NCBI RefSeq assembly: GCF_958298935.1
Contig: NC_084921.1
Coordinates: forward strand, 43,309,001-43,373,000
Source of the DNA: Phragmites australis
Lineage: Eukaryota; Streptophyta; Magnoliopsida; Poales; Poaceae
Direction: 5' to 3'
DNA length: 64,000 nt
The notes under the pieces were generated by a model that was not told the DNA's origin, did no database searches, and saw only the letters and a list, made by a program, of their open reading frames with translations. Every line of letters begins with the position of its first letter. Within the stretch, counting starts at the first letter, position 1. Of the stretch, positions 59,901 through 64,000 are shown in pieces. The position numbers and the translations under genes were made by a program.

Positions 59901-60357
59901 AGAACTTTGTGCCAATGAACATAAATCGCTTCTACTACTGGATAAATGACTAGTCATTATCCTTCTTATCTACATTGCATTTTCTTTTCAAGAAATTGCC
60001 TTGCCTTGAATACCATCTTCTTCATCTTTTATAGCATACCTTACAGGATACTGAATCAGTAGTTAAAGGAAAGTTTGATGCTGTTTTAGACACTATAGGA
60101 GTACCTGAGACTGAAAGAATTGGCATCAATGTTCTGAGGAGAGGTGGACACTATATGACTCTTCAGGTGATCAATCAGCATTTTGGTTTTTTCTGCGCTT
60201 TTGTCTTTGCTCTATCTTTCCTTATTGTATTGTCCTGCAATGTGATAGGGAGAAGCAGCTGCACTAGCAGATAGATATGGATTAGCTGTAGGGCTTCCTG
60301 CTGCAACTGCTGCTTTACTAAAGAAACAGATGCAGTATCGCTATTCCCATGGAATAG
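56976..60357 (+). CDS. RTN4IP1-like oxidoreductase (GroES-like, medium-chain), 3' end outside window
   Basis: Quinone-oxidoreductase-type member of the medium-chain dehydrogenase family, closest in style to mitochondrial RTN4IP1, which is linked to NADPH-dependent CoQ metabolism. Visible exons: 56976-57194, 57722-57949, 58374-58447, 59005-59164, 60047-60166, 60249-60357, all in phase, giving 303 residues. The start MWWRATRACRRISGARPAST looks like a mitochondrial presequence. An in-frame upstream ATG at 56820 would add 52 unlikely residues. The GroES-like part has CRAVVVPRFGGPEVLEV, SINPLDLR, LILGRDISGEV and GTYADYAILP. The nucleotide-binding loop is VIGGGGAVGLAAVQLA (about 180-195), then GADQ-like GAEQAIDYT and FDAVLDTIGV. 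The structural-zinc cysteines of alcohol dehydrogenases are absent. The frame stops at phase 1; the last exon(s), about 60 residues, were not found before 64000. The following intron holds a retroelement of at least 2.3 kb. Confidence 0.88.
59480..59555. repeat. Short tandem duplication in intron 4
   Basis: TTCATGTATACATGGAGAAA and the following AAGGAAATT occur twice, about 42 bp apart, inside intron 4 of the RTN4IP1-like gene. Confidence 0.9.
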
Positions 60358-60559
60358 GTAAAGAGCTTTTGATTCCCATTTATGTTTGGATACATGCATT
60401 TTGTTTGTTGTGTGTGCCTTAATTCTGGGATTGTGGAACTAAACCGTATAGGATCACAATTCAAATGAATGGCATATTGCTCTTAGTCACCAACTAGGCA
60501 ACTAGCCGAGGACAAGCTGTTTCAGCCAGAAGCTTACAAGAATACTGTTTGATCTCCGA

Positions 60560-60870
60560 AATTGTTTGGTGCAAATGCGGTCAGTTTTCGACCACAAATG
60601 AAATGCGGGAAATGCGGTTCTCCGAGGACAAGCTGTTTTCGACCATAAATGAAATGCGGGAAATGCGGTCGGTTTTCGGTAGAATTTGGTCGGTTTTCAG
60701 TTGAATTTGGTCAGTTTTCGCTTGGCCGATTCGGCCGTTTTTTGCCGCGGTCAAACTAGTTTGATCAAAGTGAATTCAGCTGAATTCTCACCGATTTTTG
60801 ACCGAATTTCGCGATATTCGCGAAAATCGCGAAACAGCTAAGGGACGCATTTTGAACCTCCAACGATTTT
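60560..60870. repeat. CG-rich internally repetitive repeat (GGTCGGTTTTCGG type)
   Basis: Contains a ~51-bp near-duplicate (ATGAAATGCGGGAAATGCGG at about 60597 and 60648), then repeated GGTCGGTTTTC/GAATTTGGTC blocks, and ends with TTCGCGATATTCGCGAAAAT. It directly abuts the broken end of the gypsy element. No coding frame. Class unknown. Confidence 0.6.
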
Positions 60871-62803
60871 TCGAACCCTGCCTCTGTGCAAATCGAGCTT
60901 GGTGAAGAAATGGGCACCGTCCAATTCATTGAGCAGCTCGTCAACGACGGGGATGGGGTACTTGTCCTTCACCATCTTGGCGTTGAGGGCTCGATAGTCA
61001 ACGCAGAAACGCCATGTGTTGTCCTGCTTGTGCACCAGCAATACCGGCGAGGAGAATGCCGAGGTGCTTTCCAGGATCAAGCCTTGCTGCAACATATCCT
61101 GGCACTGGCGCTCAGTTTCATCTTTGAGCAGTTGGGGGTAGCGGTAGGGGCGGACCGCGACTGGTGCACTTCTCGGAAGAAGGTGAATGCGGTGATCGAA
61201 GCGCCGAGAAGGGGGCAAGCCGTGCGGCACCTCAAATATGTCTGCAAACTCCGCCAAGAGCAGGGCCAGAAGATCCGAAGTGGACATGGCGTGGACGTGC
61301 GGCCCGTGATTGGTGTTGAGGCCATGCCACTTGATGCGGTGATAGTTGCGCCAGAACACCATGGTGAGCTGGTCGAAGTCCCAGAGGATAGGGCCCAAAG
61401 TGCGTAGCCATTGGACACCGAGCACCACCGCGTAACCTTCGAGTGCCAGAATGTAGAGGCTGATGCGAAACACCTCGGCGCTGATGCGGACGCGGGTCGC
61501 CTTGCAGATGCCATGGCACGGGACGCGGTCGCCATTCGCCACACCCACGCTGAGGCCGAGTTGGGAGGCGATATTGAGGCCAAGGCGACGCGCCGTGTCG
61601 CTCGCGATAAAGGAGTGGAGTCGGTGTCCACCAGAGCGTGCAAGGCGGAATTGTCAATGTCGATCGCAAGGTGCATCGCGTGTCTGGACGTGATGCCGGT
61701 GAGGGCGTTCGTGGAGATTTCGATGCCGTCGTTGGCGTAGTCTTCGTCCACGGCGGCACTGGCATCAAGCTCCAGAAGGTAAATTCCCTTCATGGAACAG
61801 TGCTGGAGATGTTCTCTAGAAAAAAATTTCGAGCAATTGAAGCAAAGCCCATGGAGGCGACGATCCGCCATCTCGACCGCCGTGAGGCGATTAAATCTAG
61901 TACCCGCTGCCAGTGGGTTGCGTGATGGGGCCGCTGTCGGTGGCGCCATGCCGTATGGTGAGCTGGAGGTGGTGATTGCCTAGGTGGCCTCCTTGGGCGT
62001 CGTCGAGGAGGGCAGCTTGGGGATGCGTGCCGTCGCTGCTGGGCATGCGTGGTGCGTGCGCGGCGTCGGTTGAGGCTTGTCATCGTCCAGCTCCAAACGA
62101 CGCTCGTAAGCGCGCGCCAAGCCCATGGCATCCTCTAGCGTCTCTGGATGTTGCAGCTCGACATCGACACGGAGGGGATTCCGGAGACCGGCCATGAAAA
62201 CGGTGATCTGTTGCTTCTCGTTGACGTCTTCGCACCGAGCTAAAAGCGCTAGGAACTGCTCCTGGTATGCGGCCACGGTGCCGGTGCGACGGAGGCCGAT
62301 GAGCTTGCCGAGGGTGTTGGACCAGATGGGTGGTCCAAAGCGACGATTAATGAATTTGATGAACTCACCCCATGTTGGAACGCCACGGTTGCGCTCGAGC
62401 CGGTAATACCATTGTTGGGCGGCGCTGGTCATGTAGAACGTCGCCAACCACACTTTGCCTTCCTCTGGCTTCTGTTGCGCGCGGAAGAACTGGTCGCACC
62501 GGTTGAGCCATGTCAACGGGTCTTCCTGTCCATCGTAGGACGGGAACACCAGCTTGTGGACGCGCTAAGCCGCCAAAGGAATCGCACCGCCCGTGTCGCT
62601 TTGTGGTTTGTCGTCGTCATCACCCTTGTTGTCGGACGAGACGTCAATCTCCATTTTCTGTGTTTGGAGGCGATTCACTGCCATGTTAAGGGTAGCGTAC
62701 TAGGTCTTGACGTGCTTGATCTCATCGGAATTGTTAGTGACGGCGAGGAGAAGTTGATCGAGCTTGTCCGCGAGTGATTTGAGATCGTTGGAGGTGCCGT
62801 CGC
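60870..62803 (-). pseudogene. gag-pol remnant of a truncated Ty3/gypsy element
   Basis: On the minus strand, gag begins near 62803 (MSDGTSNDLKSLADKLDQLL) and continues with FPSYDGQEDPLTWLNRCDQF, FGPPIWSNTLGKLIGL and MAGLRNPLRVDVELQHPE. It is broken by at least two stops. A zinc-knuckle region (LCFNCSKFFSREHLQHC) and a protease-like ALVDTDS follow; the usual Gly of DTG is replaced. Reverse transcriptase to 60870 shows FDHRIHLLP, FCVDYRALNAKMVKDKYPIP and FFTKLDL, then ends abruptly. RNase H, integrase and the 3' LTR are missing. It lies in an intron of the RTN4IP1-like gene, antisense to it. Confidence 0.88.
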
Positions 62804-62870
62804 TCATGGTGAGAAGGAAGAGAATGACTAGGTGGTGGCAGGGGAAGGTGGATGGCACGAGATCAAGAGT

Positions 62871-62883
62871 GTCTCTGATACCA
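62871..62883 (-). other. Primer binding site of truncated gypsy element
   Basis: Minus-strand TGGTATCAGAGAC lies just inside the LTR edge and matches the initiator tRNA-Met type over 11 bases. Confidence 0.75.
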
Positions 62884-62887
62884 AAGA

Positions 62888-63204
62888 TGTTATGGCTGGA
62901 AAATTGCAAGGTTAGATAGCTAACTCGCCCTCTCAATGAAGGCTTTGAGTAGGATTTAGATTTAATCCTTGCTTGCTTTATTAATTAATCTCGGCTCATT
63001 ATATAGAGCCGACATCCTCACAATCCAACTAACAATTCATTGAATATCTATCTAACTTATCTCTAAGCAACTGACTTATCTCTAACAAAGCAATCCAAAC
63101 AAGCTTATCTATTCTAAGCTGTCTCCTCTAAAGTTGTGGCCGCAAGGCTGGTCTTGCCAAGCCTCTTGTGCTGGTAAGTTTGGCCCACAAAGGCGTCTAC
63201 AACA
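62888..63204 (-). mobile_element. 5' LTR of truncated gypsy element
   Basis: About 317 bp between TGTTATGGCTGG and CGTCTACAACA on the plus strand, so it starts TGTTGTAGACG and ends CCAGCCATAACA on the sense strand. A plus-strand ATATAGAG near 63001 gives a weak TATA candidate. The inner edge is fixed by the primer binding site. The outer edge is chosen by the TG...CA rule, without a partner LTR to confirm it. Confidence 0.6.
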
Positions 63205-64000
63205 GTAGCAAATTTATTTAAATTTAGAAGTGCATCAAATTCTTTACTAGATAATGGGCTGAATTTGCTTGAACATACACAAATATCTAGCTTATCTTGT
63301 GGCCATAACCAGCTATACAAGTTTATAGCAGTGACCTGTCATTTTTTAAGTTTGAGCACAGTATTTGGACATGGATAATATCTACGTTAAGCAGTGGCTG
63401 CTTCAGAATCGTTTGGATCTAGATATCAGGAATTGGTTCAATCTGCCTGGTTTCAGTTAAAAAAAACAAAATGCTATATATGGTTGAGTTACCAAAAAAA
63501 AAAAAAACAACCAGGATATGCATGTCTGTTATGGTATATACTTGTAGAGGAAGTATCAGGTGCACAAGCGTGTATTAGTGAGCATATGCATCAACTCAAT
63601 CTAGTGCCTTTCCGATCCAAGTGGACCAAGTGGGAGGTGGGAAGTTCACCATCCATCTTGGGTCGACTTAGGCCCAATATGACTTTGCCAAATGAAGTGG
63701 TGCATAAGTGAGTTAATGAATTCCCACCTCTCACTTGGGCCACCCAGATTGGATCCAATGAACGAGATTGAGTTTGTGCATATGTTCAGCAATATAGTCT
63801 TGTGCATCTAATATTTCCTCACATTTGTATATATTTATATGTGTGTCATATAGAGCTACGCTCATGCATTGCTCTATTCTCTATAGGTGGCACAAAGTTC
63901 AGTTCCCTCATCAAGATTTACTGTGTTCTTCAGTATGAATGCTGTACTTTACAAAAGCTAATTTAGGCATTTAGCAATGTAGGCCACATACGCACATATC
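63205..64000. other. Intron remainder, no exon seen
   Basis: Should still be intron of the RTN4IP1-like gene. I searched for the missing C-terminal exon and did not find one. No recognised repeat apart from short A-tracts. Confidence 0.45.

Noticed and set aside
61463..62777. Plus-strand frames across the gypsy remnant
   Set aside because: Antisense to gag and reverse transcriptase, which are clearly coded on the minus strand.

Overview
This window is nuclear DNA from a flowering plant, almost certainly a grass. The genes have many short exons separated by AT-rich introns, their 5' exons are very GC-rich, and the gaps hold LTR retrotransposons, long solo LTRs and MITEs of the kinds common in grass genomes. 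The species cannot be named from the sequence alone.

Gene layout. (1) 1837-2352 (+): intronless ERF-type AP2 transcription factor, group IX-like. (2) 8101-3839 (-): LpxB (lipid A disaccharide synthase-like) gene. Its first four exons look intact, but most of the C-terminal half is missing and the last exon carries a frameshift, so it is probably broken. (3) 8340-16995 (+): complete 19-exon TypA/BipA-type GTPase with a probable mitochondrial presequence. It is divergent from LpxB across a 238-bp shared promoter. (4) 25477-20910 (-): complete 8-exon PDAP1/28-kDa heat- and acid-stable phosphoprotein homologue. (5) 33481-27501 (-): VOZ transcription factor, four exons, with a 4.1-kb intron containing several MITEs. 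(6) 56976 to beyond the window (+): RTN4IP1-like zinc-less medium-chain oxidoreductase. Six exons are visible. The next intron contains a truncated Ty3/gypsy element, and the 3' end lies outside the window. These are unrelated housekeeping or regulatory genes and do not form a pathway or operon.

Mobile DNA. 34471-40041 is a structurally complete but decayed Ty3/gypsy element with a 5-bp target duplication. 40538-43441 is a ~2.9-kb solo LTR. 43901-48860 is a copia-like solo LTR (GATAT duplication) interrupted by a second solo LTR of the same family in the opposite orientation (ACTAG duplication). 49378-55587 is a three-level nest: a copia-like LTR, split by a ~3-kb gypsy-like LTR, itself split by another copia-like LTR. 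60870-63204 is a 3'-truncated gypsy element. MITE-like foldbacks lie near 565-750, 29946-30255, 30408-30591 and 31980-32343, and a hAT-like element at 21489-22245.

I saw no obviously new multi-gene system. The most unusual signal is that the solo LTRs carry clustered short interrupted palindromes whose sequence differs from one LTR to another while the arrangement stays the same. The broken LpxB gene beside an intact divergent partner is the most interesting genic observation.
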